From positions 1,180,001 through 1,244,000 of the forward strand of contig NC_088320.1 in assembly GCF_910592395.1 (NCBI RefSeq): 64,000 nucleotides of DNA. The letters are read 5' to 3'. This document shows, piece by piece, positions 25,527-37,240 of this stretch (within the stretch, counting starts at the first letter, position 1; each line of letters begins with the position of its first letter). Position numbers and translations under genes: made by a program. The notes under the pieces are model-generated. The model saw only the letters and a program-made list of their open reading frames with translations, was not told the DNA's origin and ran no database searches. This DNA comes from Lineus longissimus (Eukaryota; Nemertea; Pilidiophora; Heteronemertea; Lineidae).

Positions 25527-26620
25527 TTGGTATATTTTCCATTACAAACATTGATATCTGGTGACCAAAGCTTTTAGATTGTTTTACTAAGCTCTGCACA
25601 CACGGGACTTTTGAAATTGTCAATGCAGAAAAACATTCTTTGCTGGAGTGTAGCCAATTTGGTTTACTCTTGGGAGCAGTGGGAATCAAACAGAACTTAC
25701 AAGGAATATGTAAAGGGAAAGTATAGGCAGGAGCCACTTGGGTCAGATTAAGTTGCATGAAGTCACCACAAGGTGTCTCTGCTGTTTTGCAGTACGACAG
25801 CACTGGTAACAGAGACCAAGTCAAGTCTATCCGTGCATATTAGTCATCTGGAAACCACAGATGGCACCCTCATCTTTTGCCTATAATCACCCTGTGTTAT
25901 TTCTCATTCGGCAAGTTTTATTTACTCTTTAGATGAGAGAAGACGAGCACAAATTTGTACATCTTCAATGAATTGTTCACTTGTTTGTCTTTTAATGCTT
26001 TTCTATGATATTTATTTAATGTTGTTGTAAAATATGATTTTTGCTGCAAATCACCTTATTTCTGCCAATAATTTCTCTTGTCAAAGAAGCAAAGAAGTTG
26101 AAAATTTATGGTGAGATCAATCTGCGTAAATCAAATATGTCATGTTTTTTACCGAAAATTAAGGGTGTAGAAATAATGTGGCTTGCGGTATTTGCTTTTG
26201 GGGATGCACAGCAGTATAATAGCTTGGAGCAGTGCCGACATTTGGGTATGTTTTTCATTTTAAAAGAACAAGGTTGAAGTTCTTTCTAAAAGTCAGGAAT
26301 TGTATTGTAAATCTTGCCCACATAATAGCCAAGAACATAATGGCTGATGACTCTTGGAACTATTATACAGTTTTCTTGACTTTTTGTTGAGTGAAGCCCT
26401 TAATTGTGTTGTCAGCCTTGAAAGAAGGACATGTACCCAGGTGTATAGATGATGACATACAGTTGCCTTATTTTAAGTTGGGTTGGTACACACTTGTGGT
26501 CAATGCGGCCTTGATGTACTGTACCACGTCCCGTTCTTAGTAATTTATCAGATCGGTCTGGCTGTGTTTATATCCAATGCCTGGCCGTGCTTGTATCTTG
26601 TATATTTAGACTGTACACTC

Positions 26621-26626
26621 AATAAA
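26621..26626 (+). other. Polyadenylation signal of the GPATCH8-like transcript
   Basis: AATAAA is followed within ~25 bases by a GT- and T-rich stretch (GAAATTGTTGTCCGC, then TTTCTTGTTCTTG), the usual layout of a cleavage site and its downstream element. Confidence 0.6.
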
Positions 26627-26650
26627 CATGTATATACATGGAAATTGTTG

Positions 26651-27497
26651 TCCGCTTTCTTGTTCTTGAATTGAAGATGCCCCAAGTGCAACGGGTTAGT
26701 AAAGACACTGGAAAATACAGGGAATAAAGATTGGCTTTTCAAAATGAAGTGGTATTTTGCAATAGACTTATTGCCTCATGTCAATGTTTGATGCCCGTTT
26801 GACTTACTTCTTGCACTCGCATCTTCAATTCATCAGTTGCCCAAGTGAAAGCCTTCATGCAGGCGTATACACATACTGATACTCCTGAAGGAATCAGAGG
26901 GGAAGAGGCTAGATCTTCGATGTTCATGCCTCTTGATTCGAAAGTCACTTACCATGCTAACAGGACAGCTTTGAGTGGATGTGGCGTAGTCTCCAATGAA
27001 ACGTTATCTAAGTCGGTATGAACATCTTCTGCTGAATGAACTTGATGTGAAATGGTCCTCGAAGCATGAGAACCCTGTGGGGCTTGTGACTAAACTGGAT
27101 GTGCCTTCCTGGCTTTTGGGCTTGGCTTGTCCTATATCACAATTGACTGGATGTCCGGTGTTGTCCAAAATGTCTGAAGACATTACCTTTGTCTTTAAAC
27201 TGAAAGTCTGAACACTTCTGGTGGCACTGGCCAGAGTAAGCTATGACCCATTCCTTGGAGGGATGTCCCTTGCTGCATGCACCAGGAGTTGACTTGTCCT
27301 TGTCAACTCCACCAGCATTAATATCCTCTGGGCAGGTACAGAAAATACCACATTTTCCTCTAGTCCTGTGGGAAACTCCCTGATGCCCCAGGCGTCTCAA
27401 AAGACGGTTGCTCCCATTAAGGATGTCCCAAAGACGTAAATGGTTCTTCAACAACGACAAGAACTTCTTGACGAAGAGCGTCTTGGTGAAGGGGCAT
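26651..27497. other. Intergenic DNA
   Basis: No gene is supported. A minus-strand frame of 172 codons (27137-27655) runs through the neighbouring 59-bp tandem repeat and has no recognised domain, so I do not call it a gene. Confidence 0.45.
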
Positions 27498-27656
27498 GGC
27501 ACATCCAGCCAAGACTTGGTACACTCTCTGGCAACATGGCAAGCTATGAAGGGGAGGGCACATCCAGCAAAGACTTGGGACACTCTCAGCCAACATGGCG
27601 AGTTATGAAGGGGAGGGCACATCCAGCAGAGACTTGGTACACTCTCTGGCAACATA
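27498..27656. repeat. 59-bp tandem repeat, ~2.7 copies
   Basis: Units start with GGCACATCCAGC at 27498, 27557 and 27616 and include AGACTTGG, ACACTCTC and CAACAT followed by a GAAGGGGAG spacer. A diverged relative (ACATCTAGTGGAGACAAGG) lies near 27750. The period is not a multiple of three. Confidence 0.8.
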
Positions 27657-27659
27657 GGC

Positions 27660-28217
27660 CCAGATGACTGTTTGATGGCCTGCTCTACTCAGTCAGACGG
27701 ACAGCTACACGAAACTAGAATCCTGGAGAAAAGACAACCTGGACCATGTCACATCTAGTGGAGACAAGGTACACCCTTAACAGATTGCATGACATCAATG
27801 CCGTACAGATAGCTGGAAGTTTGATGCGTTCCGAAATTAATTTTTTTTAAGAGGTCCCGTTTTACTCAGTCTAGCTCTATATGGGCAAAAGACAGTAGGC
27901 TAGCTGTCTTCCGACAGGGAAAAGATCCTACTGAGGTCTCGTTGGGGAGTTTTTCCCAAATGTACGCGATGATGACGTGCCCCATTATCAGGACGTAACA
28001 TCTATTTTAAAATGCGTTTCCAAAGTGATTGCATGAGGACAACCCATTTGTGTCGTATATCACTGGAAACGCCCGATTCCCTTGATTCTGCAGAATGTTA
28101 AATCGGGCATTTTATTTCTTTAAATAAATCATAAGCGTCGCATTTGCTCCTAGCTCTGTTCACCATCCCAAATGGCAATATTGCCAATTTGGCAGGACGC
28201 TGTGACCTGTAACTCGC
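27660..28217. other. Intergenic DNA
   Basis: No gene is supported. Apart from the faint fourth relative of the 59-bp repeat near 27750, nothing structured was seen. Confidence 0.4.
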
Positions 28218-28594
28218 CGCCGGTACGTCCTCCAAGCTGATATATCCTTACGACACTCATCTTCTCTGGTGCTGCCATCTGAGCTAAGAAAATGGAACTA
28301 GGCAATTACTAAAATTTAAAAATATCGCCCGTTTTTAGGGCGGGGGACGATTTACAGCTGGAACCCCTGAACCAGCTCCCTCAGATCCGTCATTCATCAA
28401 GTCAAAGCAAGCATGAACCTGGTTTAATCTGTGGTTTATCTTATTAGTATACTACCTATTGAGACCGTTATATACTGTGCAAATTCTCTCGGCATTACAT
28501 CCATGGTTTAACCTCACTTACGTAGCAGGTGCGTTGCAGGTCAATTGTCTATGCTGCCACCCCTTAGTGAGGACAATAACTAGTAGTCCCGGCA
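28218..28594. repeat. Direct repeat, copy 1 (~377 bp)
   Basis: From CGCCGGTACGTCCTCC to ACTAGTAGTCCCGGCA this stretch is nearly identical to 29379-29761. It includes a hairpin (CGCCCGTTTTTAGGGCG). Small substitutions and a short insertion separate the copies. No coding frame is shared. Confidence 0.9.
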
Positions 28595-29378
28595 TGAAAT
28601 GTGGAAATATTGACGCTGTTTACTTCTTCGCACATTTTGTACACGCTGTAGTGAGTTTGCCACTGAAGAGAATTGGGGGACCGAGGAAGAGGGAAATTCG
28701 ATAAAAATAATCGGGATGTCTATTTTCAGTCAGGCCAGGTGTCAACATTGTCTCTGTGGCAGAAAGGCTGTGAACTGTCTTCTCTGTGGTCACGTCGAGG
28801 TGTCTCACCCTCAGGTAGACCAGGTTGTAACCTAATTGTCACAATGATAGTCAGGCTACAACACAATAATATCGGGAAGGTGGGAGTCAGTTGACAATAA
28901 ACACAAGAATCTTTTAAACACACAAGACTCAATCTGAATATCGAAGACATACATTGATTATAACTGTCTTCTCTGTAGCAGGGTCGAGCTGTTGTGTCAG
29001 ATCTACATTGCACGATTCTAGGATAAGACGGAGAATTCGATCGACCATGTTCTTATATTGAGTGTTGACTGGTTCAATATATCAGATCCTACTTGCTGAC
29101 TTTCAGCTGGTAATCTGTGGGTCAGTCTCCGGTGATGTAATGATGAAGCAAAATACAATTTGTAGTGTCTCCTCCAGGGTTGTGACTGTCCTCGGAGAGT
29201 GTGAAACATACAGATATAAGTTGGTCAATTAGACACATAAAACTCTCCGATGTTCATGATCAAGACCCCAGCAGCGTTGCCCCCCCCCCCCCCCCCGCTT
29301 GATGAGATGCAAACGTACTTAAGTTAAGACCCAATTCAGTATTAGTGTCTCATTGACAGAAGTCATATCTGAAGGACA
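28595..29378. other. Spacer between the direct repeats, with a C17 run
   Basis: No gene is seen. A run of 17 C lies at 29280-29296. Near 28762 and 28960 a short motif (AACTGTCTTCTCTGT) occurs twice. The two flanking direct-repeat copies could mark an element with long terminal repeats, but no coding remains are visible in this spacer. Confidence 0.5.
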
Positions 29379-29761
29379 CGCCGGTACGTCCTCCAAGCTG
29401 ATATGCCCGTACGACACTCATCTTCTCTGGTGCTGCCATCTGAGCTAAGAAAATGGAACTAGGCAATTACTGAAAATTAAAAATATCGCCCGTTTTTAGG
29501 GCGGGGGACGATTTACAGCTGAAACCCCTGAACCAGCTCCCTCAGATCCGTCATTCATCAAGTCAAAGCAAGCATGAACCTGGTTTAATCTGTGGTTTAT
29601 CTTATCAACACAGTACCTAACAAGTTCCTTATATACTGTGCAAATCTCTCGGCATTACATCCATGGTTTAACCCCACCTACGTAGCAGGTGCGTTGCAGG
29701 TCAATTGTCTATGCTGCCACCTCTTAGTGAGGACAGAGGACAATAACTAGTCGTCCCGGCA
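29379..29761. repeat. Direct repeat, copy 2 (~383 bp)
   Basis: Second copy of the 28218-28594 unit in the same orientation. It is followed at once by the TIR element at 29762. Its end carries a small duplication (GAGGACAGAGGACAATAAC) not in copy 1. Confidence 0.9.
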
Positions 29762-30046
29762 GCGAGTTTTTTTTTTACAGGTATATTCGTACCATTGTGT
29801 ATATTTAATTTATTATCAAAATAATTAAGTAAATGAAAAAAAAGCAATAAAAACAAAAAGTGCATAATTGTTTGGGTCCTTCCGAGATTCGAACTAACAC
29901 CAATTGTCAATGTGCATCGCTGATCTTGTTTACTGACTAACATTACACGTGCGTTTCTTACTTGATGACGTCAGGCGAAGTTACTGAGCTCTGATTGGCG
30001 GTCAATGTACACAATAGTACGAACCTACCTGTAAAAAATAACTCGC
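29762..30046. mobile_element. 285-bp TIR element with tRNA-like box and CRE
   Basis: The left end GCGAGTTTTTTTTTTACAGG continues TATATTCGTACCATTGTGTA. The right end read in reverse is GCGAGTTATTTTTTACAGGT continuing AGGTTCGTACTATTGTGTA, a ~40-bp near-perfect inverted repeat. Inside, the minus strand reads GTTAGTTCGAATCTCGGAAG, like a tRNA T-arm with a pol III B box. A perfect TGACGTCA lies at 29966. No protein is encoded, so this is a non-autonomous MITE or SINE/MITE composite. Confidence 0.75.
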
Positions 30047-30788
30047 GGGCCGGACAATCACGGAAAAACCCAAATATTATACATTTCTTCCTGAATATTC
30101 TTACAGTGACCATTCTCTCATGAAAGATAGTTGCTTACGCTACACAAAAATCAAAAAAAAATCGAGGGTCAACCATTGAACTTTTGAGATATGTTGAATT
30201 TTGCACAAATCAGCGAAAAACGCACCAACTGGGACTGGACGGCATTTCCACCCGGGGCCAACGCACACCCTAAGTTCAGTGTACACATACGTCGGCAACA
30301 ACAGCAAAATGCGTCGTTTCTTGTTAGCCGCCTATTGAGTAACGTTCTAGGTTTTAGAAATTTCAAAAAAACATGTTTTTGCCAAAACAACTGTTAAATC
30401 AACACTGGCATACTTTGAAGACCAAGAAATTAATGACTTTTTAGGAACTACGGTCAGGGCTTGGCCGCGCATGAATTTATAAACTCCCTAATGAGACCCG
30501 AGGGCTTGGTCGTCAACAGCGCCCTCCGTAGTGTGACGGCAAGCGTTGGAACTAGGGTTTTGAATCACTCCCTCCTCCTCCAGCTGGTTAACGCATCACA
30601 CGATGTCGCATTGGTTGCGATTCCCCTGGCCCTGCGTCTTTTTGGACCCTTATTTATTGACTTATGCTGAAAAGTCTATCGATTATTGACACATAAGAAG
30701 CGAAGCTGCCACTGGTAAGTCTTTTGATAAGTCTCAACGGAGGCTGAGCGATGTTTTTTCAATGGTAAAGCCTTGCGCGGGCCATGTG
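30047..30788. other. Intergenic DNA
   Basis: No gene is supported. Short frames on both strands at 30169-30397 overlap each other and have no recognisable domain. Confidence 0.4.
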
Positions 30789-30966
30789 CAGTAGAACCTC
30801 TCTTAGCGGACACTTCTCTATTAAGGACCCCCTCTTTATTAAGGACACTAGTTTTGGTCCCAAATTGGTCTTTTCCATTCAATTTGACCTCTCTAGTCAT
30901 GACACCTCTCTATTAATGACAGCACTTGTCAGTCCCAAGGGTGTTCTTAATAGAGGGGTTCTACTG
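30789..30966. mobile_element. Complete pogo/Tigger-like MITE (178 bp)
   Basis: It starts CAGTAGAACCTCTCTTA and ends TAATAGAGGGGTTCTACTG, an inverted repeat. The CAGTAGA-type end and TA at the right flank fit Tc1/mariner-pogo superfamily elements. The interior repeats the motif CTCTATTAAGGAC / CTCTATTAATGAC. It is too short to code. Diverged relatives lie at 16020 and 32850. Confidence 0.75.
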
Positions 30967-32849
30967 TATATCCGTGGAGGTTTACACTATCAGTGTATGG
31001 ATGTCTGGTGCAGTGGAGAGGCCATCCTCTTGCAAACAGGGCCTACAACACGACTTCTTCTTAGCATGAGGGAGTAAGTGTGTATGAGTGAAATAGCCTG
31101 ATATTGTCAGGATGTTGAGAGGCAGGCTCAGAGGAAGCGGGTCTGTAGGCATAGTGAGATGGAGCAGGCCCTAAGTCCACAGGGATTTGAGGCAAAAAGT
31201 GCTAAAATTGGGTATGATATGAGGTGTGTTTTTAAAAACAATTTATTGCTGAGCCTCCAGCCAGGGCAGAAAAGAGCGGGAAGCCCAAAGTCAAGAGCTT
31301 TTACTCTAAAATTTAAAATGTTTGGTTTGGTGTTACCATGGTCACAGCGATAAACAGCTTGAAAATAAATAGAAGGGAGATTGTGTACAGTGGTCTTTAT
31401 AACAGTGATGGTACTATTGACAAGACAAGAGCCATGGCTGTTCCCCTCTCTAGCAGATTCTCGGTCATGTCATTTACTTGAGGAGAATCACTCCCAAGAA
31501 AAGTGTGCAATTCATATAACCCATCAGGAGCAATTAACCCTTGGTGCAGATCTGTGTCAGTTGAGTCCCCTTTTCTGCTGAACCCATCTGTGAATTAGCC
31601 CAGGTCAATTAGTGAAATGATCTGACGAGACAGATGGCGCGCCAAGAGGATATTGTCGACCTTGCAACCTTGCATGTATTCTCCCTTTAAAACAATGAAA
31701 ATGTTGCTCAAGATCCATAGTTCAGTGGTTACCTTGGACACATACTTTTAGATTAATATTCTCTTGCCAATTAAAAACCAACCGTCTTGAAAAAAACATC
31801 TGGGTATGTTTTGTCGGTCATCGAAACAAAAAAAAGCTCTGATCAATTCTTAGGGAAGATGATCTAAAGTTCTTGAGTCATTATTTTAAGTTAATTAGTT
31901 CAGATAAGATTTCCAATTAATTTGTTATTAATATGTCGTTGATTGATATTTTTCTATGCTGAGAAAATTACCTTGTATTGATTTTTTATAGTTTTGGACA
32001 AATTTCTATAGGTGATGGTATCATACTGGTTTGGCTTATTTAGTTTGTACACTGGTTTAAGTCCAAAACAAGTTAGCCACTTACTTCAAGAACTTTGTAT
32101 CAGGCCTGAAGGACTTGACTCTGAAAGAGATACAAGTGGACTCTGTAGTGGAGCATGGTGTGCAGCTTTGGGTGGTTATGCATCATGTAAGCACTTTGAG
32201 ACAGACCTTACATGATCAGTGAAAAATGCTAAATGATTTGACTGATTTGTAATCTTTTGCTGAGTCACACTTGGCCGTGCATTGTGACAGTATCAAACTT
32301 ATAAGATGTTTTACTTTGTAGAACCTGAAACTAAAAATCTATAGAAAACTGCAAATTTTTTAAAAAAAACTGCCGCTATTGATCAATAACAAAGGTTGCT
32401 GTGTGGTTGAATAGACCGCAACTTAGTTCAAGCCTCAATTAGCTGGGCTGGGCAATGATTGTGCCAACCACCTAATTAGGGGTTCGGTCACTGCAACATG
32501 AGACATGGAAGAAGATATACCCGCTTACTGTGCATTGATATGATTGAATATTGATTGAGATGTTGAGAAATACATGAAATGAATTAACTAGCAATTCAAC
32601 CTATTTTGACTTATTCAGGGAGCTAATGCTGTTGCGCCATTATGTCGTTAAGGGGAGGCATGTGCCTATTCTCTCAGACCAATGGATAATTATCTGTGAG
32701 CAGCAGCCATCAGTCTTTTTTTCATTTGATTATCATTTCAGCTCTGCCTCATTAGGGTCTCTGCCTTATTGATCTTTTGATACCAGACATTCATTCAAAA
32801 TTAAAGAGGTTATCATCAGTCTTATTCAAATTATAAATCGTTGCAAATA
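30967..32849. other. Intergenic DNA
   Basis: No gene is supported and no repeat is clear. Short frames at 31159 and 32012 have no recognisable features. Confidence 0.4.
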
Positions 32850-33020
32850 CAGAGGAACCTCACTCAGCATACAGCTCTCTATTACTAGGGACATGCCCTC
32901 TAAGTAAGGACACTGCACTTGGTCCCAAATTGGTCATTTCAATTCAATTTGACCTCTCTAATCAGGACACCTCTCAATTGGAGTAAGGACCACATTTGTC
33001 TGTCCAAAGGGTGTCCATCT
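32850..33020. mobile_element. Diverged copy of the pogo/Tigger-like MITE
   Basis: CAGAGGAACCTCACTCAGC follows a TA. The interior keeps GGTCCCAAATTGGTC, ATTCAATTTGACCTCTCTA and CAGGACACCTCTC, as in the copy at 30789. The right end has decayed. Confidence 0.65.
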
Positions 33021-33760
33021 TGGGACGATTCCCAAGTTAACCATGTGGTGTAAGGAGGCATGGGGCTATCGTAGCAGTTATAATCAGTTGATTACTGGCT
33101 CTAACATACTGCTGGTTATGGGGCTCTCCCACAGCAGCAATGTCTAGTGCAACAAGCAAACAAAATTGGGATTATTTTCCACAGTGATAATGATATTCTA
33201 CACAAAACGAAACAGTTGTGAACAGTGTGAACAACCTTAAGTGTGAAGACTGAGATTAGGAGATTTGTGGTACAGAATCTTTTTGCTGAAGATATACTGA
33301 CAGGTTGAAGAGTTGAAATATACTAATGAGAGAGCAGCAGGGTGTTTTTGGTATGCTGAAATTGGGTTAAAAATCATTGTGGAGATTTGGGATTTCTGGA
33401 TACCCAATTATTTGATGTGACGTCAGCATTGGATTAAGTAAAGATTTGGCTGAAATTGCATCACGATTCAAGATAGGGGCGTTGACTTAGAAAATGACAT
33501 GAAACAGATACCCCTCTCTGCTCATGAAAACGATTTTCTGAACAAGGGTGCCCGGGGATAAAAGGTTTCGGTTAGGATTTAGAAGATTTGTAACTGACTA
33601 TAGCGATAAATGAAAATACAGTCAATGCTCGTGCCATTCCGTGATCTGAGTTCATTCGGTGCAAACATCTTATTTCGCTGACGAGAGCAAGTTTCGTCGA
33701 CCAGGCAAAATCAGATCGGTTTTTGATTGAAATGATATGAGTGCCACTTGGTGTGATGGC
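33021..33760. other. Intergenic DNA
   Basis: No gene is seen. A perfect TGACGTCA occurs at 33418-33425, the only copy of this palindrome found outside a recognised TIR element. Confidence 0.4.
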
Positions 33761-33763
33761 AGG

Positions 33764-33935
33764 GTAGTTCAGGAAATGGAGTCGGAACCACAAGGTTGTG
33801 AGTTCAACATCCACCATTTAGTATTGATGTAATCATTGTTGTGTGAGTGATGTCTTCAGTTGACTGCCACATTAGTGAGAAGTGAGTAGTAGTCAAGGAT
33901 ATGGTGTTGGAACCTCAGAGTTGTGGGTTCAACAG
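33764..33935 (+). repeat. Two tandem tRNA-like SINE heads
   Basis: First head: A-box-like GTAGTTCAGGAA (33764) and B-box-like GAGTTCAACAT (33800). Second: GTAGTAGTCAAGG (33886) and GGGTTCAACAG (33925). The spacing of ~36-39 bases between boxes is that of tRNA promoters, and GGAACC(A/T)CA(A/G)GTTGTG-like sequence precedes both B boxes. The tails also resemble each other (CATT(T/C)AGTATTG), so this is a dimer of a decayed tRNA-derived SINE rather than a functional tRNA. Confidence 0.55.
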
Positions 33936-35255
33936 TCATTCAGTATTGCCACTGTGAGTTGCTGCATTGTTGTTGGTGATCTAATTCAGTTTTAACCTGT
34001 GGTTCATCATTCTCCTTGGCTTCTTGATGCTGGTGGGTCACTTACCAAAAAGTTGGATGAGTTGAAGAACACATAGATGGGAATGTGATAAGGTGAGCTT
34101 AAAGGTTTAGGTTGCACTGTGTCCCTTGTCAGGACACTTTGTTTATAACACACCCAAATAACTATATTGGAGGGAGGGTCCCGACCTTGCATGTGTTTAT
34201 TCTATATCTGCTGGGTTAGTTCCAAGGAGCGGTTTATTTAGAAACACACAAGGTTCAGTTCAGGCAAGATCAGTCTCTCCCAGTTACTCCAGGTCTACTC
34301 CATGGGCACCTCCCCAAGCGGTTATTCCGTTACAAGCAATAGGGACAAGGTTGGCGGCATTTGGTCATTGCCCCATCTTGGTTCATTGAGTACGAGCACC
34401 ACTTTGAGGCTCAAGTTGAGTGATACTTCCATGAAATTACCTTGATATCTTTAGATGATGCTGCACATCAATGCAGTTTGGTTCATTCATCTTAGGTTGG
34501 ACCGAACTTAAGTATTTGTTTGACCAGGTTAGAGAGAAATTGCTATACTTTTATTGAATGGCTGTACATGTATACACAGGGATCTCATGCCAGGTTAGGG
34601 TGGACGAAGTTTAGGTTGTTGGGTGCAACAAATCTACATCAACCAAGTCATTTATCGGTGATATTTGACCCTGTAACAGCCCTCTGACCCAGAGTAGTAG
34701 ATTCCAATCTCCAGAAGCGGAGAGTTTCATTCCGCAAGTTGATCTCTGTCCAAATTGGATGATAGTATGATAACCATTTTGGAGAGTTTGGTGGGAATTA
34801 TGAAGAAAACATCTGGCAATGTGTTGGTCATCTCAACTTGAATGAAATTTACTACAATCATCGAAAGTGCAAATAAGGAGTTGGTACTCATGATGGTTTC
34901 GCCGTCAGCAGTAATTAGCACTCTCCTCCTTTAAGGGTGTTGTCAAAAGCCTTGGGGTGTTGTTTTAGCAAACTGATACAAACGATATTGTGGACACGAT
35001 AGGAATTTCTGTTAACTCATGTTGCACTGACTTGTGGTTCATGTAGCGATAGCCTATCTCTCGTTGGTGGTGCGTGGTTAGGTCAGGAATGATGTTATCT
35101 CTGTGGGAAGCATGAGTCTCCTCGGTGGAAAGTGTGGCGGGTAATCGCACGGGTAATCTCCAAGTAGGGTCATGTTGGTTTGATTGGCAGCAGGGAGAAC
35201 TCACAGCCTGTCAACTGCTTGCCCTGTCAGTGTCACCATTGCTAGCTATATCGGT
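33936..35255. other. Intergenic DNA
   Basis: No gene or clear repeat is supported. A GTTTAGGTTGTTGGGTGCAAC stretch near 34610 may be another SINE scrap. Confidence 0.35.
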
Positions 35256-35515
35256 ACAGTGGAACCCCGGTAACACGACCACGGGATGGAGGTTGAATGG
35301 TCGCCTTACCGGGGTAGTCGCATTAGTGAAGTTGAAAATCCGGGGACAAATTGCATGATGAGGTTTTCCCGCCAAAATTGTTGAACTTTTTCATAAGTCC
35401 AAAATTCTGAAAATTTTCGAGGCCAAAATTTTTTTGGGTTGATGATGTTTCTTCATTTTGAGCAGAAAAAAAAAGTGAAAAAAATATTTGGACTCAGAAA
35501 TTTTTTCGGGGGGAT
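35256..35515. mobile_element. CAGTGGAACCCC-family TIR element, one end intact
   Basis: The sequence TACAGTGGAACCCCGGTAAC begins the element with its TA flank. Further in, on the opposite strand, lies the internal module shared with 39239, 52.2-53.5 kb and 63371 (CTCAAAATGAAGAAACATCA, then AAAATTTTCAGAATTTTG). No far TIR is evident. Confidence 0.65.
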
Positions 35516-36042
35516 GGGCTCGTCCTGCCTCATTCCCTTATCCAGGATTTCTAATCATGATTGAAAGTTATCGCGATGCCTCATCCCTCACCCTGTCTCT
35601 CGAATCATAAGAATGTAAAGCTTTATGTCTACCTTTTGACATGAAACACCTCTTTCTTCTTTAAGAGCTTTGTTTTAAATGAAACTTCGCAATCTCCTGA
35701 GTAAGCCCAGAGTTGGTCACTGATTGTCCCCTAATGACAGCTGCAGGACATTCCTGGGGTTGACTTTGAACAACCACATTTCTTAGGTTTGTTGTGAGCC
35801 ATGCAATGCAACGTTGGTTAGATTCCTTGTTTCTGTTCTCATATTAACAGATAGTTATTAGTGATTTCATGGTGCCAGGTGTTTGGATAATTTGACTCTT
35901 GCCTTTTCGTTTTGTGATATTAAACTGGAGATTAACCCTCAATCTCTCTGCTACAAGTTATGCTTCAACTGTTACGCCCTGCAACTAACCGAGAGGTCTC
36001 TAGTTTGTGCCGCCCCAAGGGCGTCGACCTTGGATATCACAT
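35516..36042. other. Intergenic DNA
   Basis: Nothing recognisable beyond AT-rich non-coding sequence. Confidence 0.35.
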
Positions 36043-37069
36043 ATTATGGACGGTAGTTGATAAAGCTTGGAATCAGTGAAACCTTGGAACCAGTGATAAA
36101 CCTTGGAATCAGTCCTAAAAATGCATAAAAACATGAAATAATGCCATTCGAACCTAACGTGGTTACGAATCAACATTTGGAGCTTATTCTTACATGATCA
36201 GACCGGAATTTTATGGTAATTTAGAAATCTGTCGCATATCCGATTCAATAGTCTATATTTTAGAACAACCCAGTTGTACCTCGCCTCCAGTGTACAGTAC
36301 TGATCTCCCAAATATGGGAAGACACGCCCACCACACACCCATAATATGGACCAATAGCGCTCCGCTTATAAATACGCCACTACCACGCGGGGCCTATTTG
36401 AACTACGGATCGGTCTGTTCATACAGGGTGATACAGAGAAAATTGGGGGCCTGTCATGCATTATGCATGGATAAGGTTGACGACTATGTCTAGGCCTAAT
36501 TGTCTATGATTGACTGATATTTTATAACAAACGATGAATAAAAGAAGCCTAGTCATGTATGTTTATTACCGAAGTTTGCGGATGAAAATTTCCTTCGCCG
36601 TGAGCGATTTCTTACATCTTCCAGTACGCATCGAGGGATGCAGAGATCTTTGTGACGTCACCAGTTCTAAGCGGTTTTTTTTATTCACGTGTGTGTTTGT
36701 CCTATGATCTCGTGCATCTAGTACCGAGCATAATACTTTATCGTCTATGGAATACAAAACAATCATAAAAACTAATTTTTGCTTCCATTGAAGAGAAATA
36801 AAATATTTTAACGACCACAACGCATTGCCAATTGATGACGTCATCCTCCACATTAAAAATGTTGGCTTCTGAACTAACTGGCAAATTGCTATCAATAAAG
36901 TCAGCTGGGACGAGACTGTCAGTTGGGAGGGTATAAATCGTGGAAGGAACGCACCCGGTTTCCCGCGCTATTTGCACAGTGATTCCATGGTTTACATTGA
37001 ATATTCCAAGGTTTATCAGTGTTTCCAAGGTTTCACTAATTCCATACTTTATCAACTACCATTATGGAC
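36043..37069. mobile_element. Mutator-like non-autonomous transposon with 9-bp TSD
   Basis: A perfect direct repeat ATTATGGAC (36043-36051 and 37061-37069) brackets a 1009-bp element. Its ends are inverted repeats of ~60 bp starting GGTAGTTGATAAAG (about 55 of 62 positions match). The TIRs contain 17-bp subrepeats (AAACCTTGGAACCAGTG and variants), like transposase-binding sites. A 9-bp duplication with long TIRs is typical of Mutator-like elements. Short frames inside (36194-36493 +, 36566-37055 -) show no transposase signature. Two perfect TGACGTCA palindromes lie inside (36653, 36836). Confidence 0.8.
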
Positions 37070-37240
37070 AGCAAATGACAAGTTGGTGACATAAAGAAGG
37101 CGTACCTGCTTGATTCGTGAGTGCTACTTACCGTTAAGAGGCCAACAATATGATAGTATTGCACCAGTTGAACCCGCATTCATACTATGCAGTGGTTATG
37201 GACTCTGTTCGGAATTTTGGTCGTTGGTTGAGAGAGGACA

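Larger units (their letters stand above)
24339..26645 (+). other. 3' UTR of the GPATCH8-like gene
   Basis: About 2.3 kb after the TAA at 24336 lacks coding signal and ends at a canonical AATAAA (26621) followed by GT/T-rich sequence. This is the best transcript end. A second AATAAA lies at 26724. A dispersed repeat copy (25429-25526) lies inside. Confidence 0.6.

Noticed and set aside
27137-27655. Minus-strand 172-codon frame
   Set aside because: It runs through a 59-bp tandem repeat whose period breaks any repeated peptide, and the rest has no domain.
29870-29990. A functional tRNA gene on minus
   Set aside because: The T-arm-like box is present, but no matching acceptor stem or anticodon arm was found.
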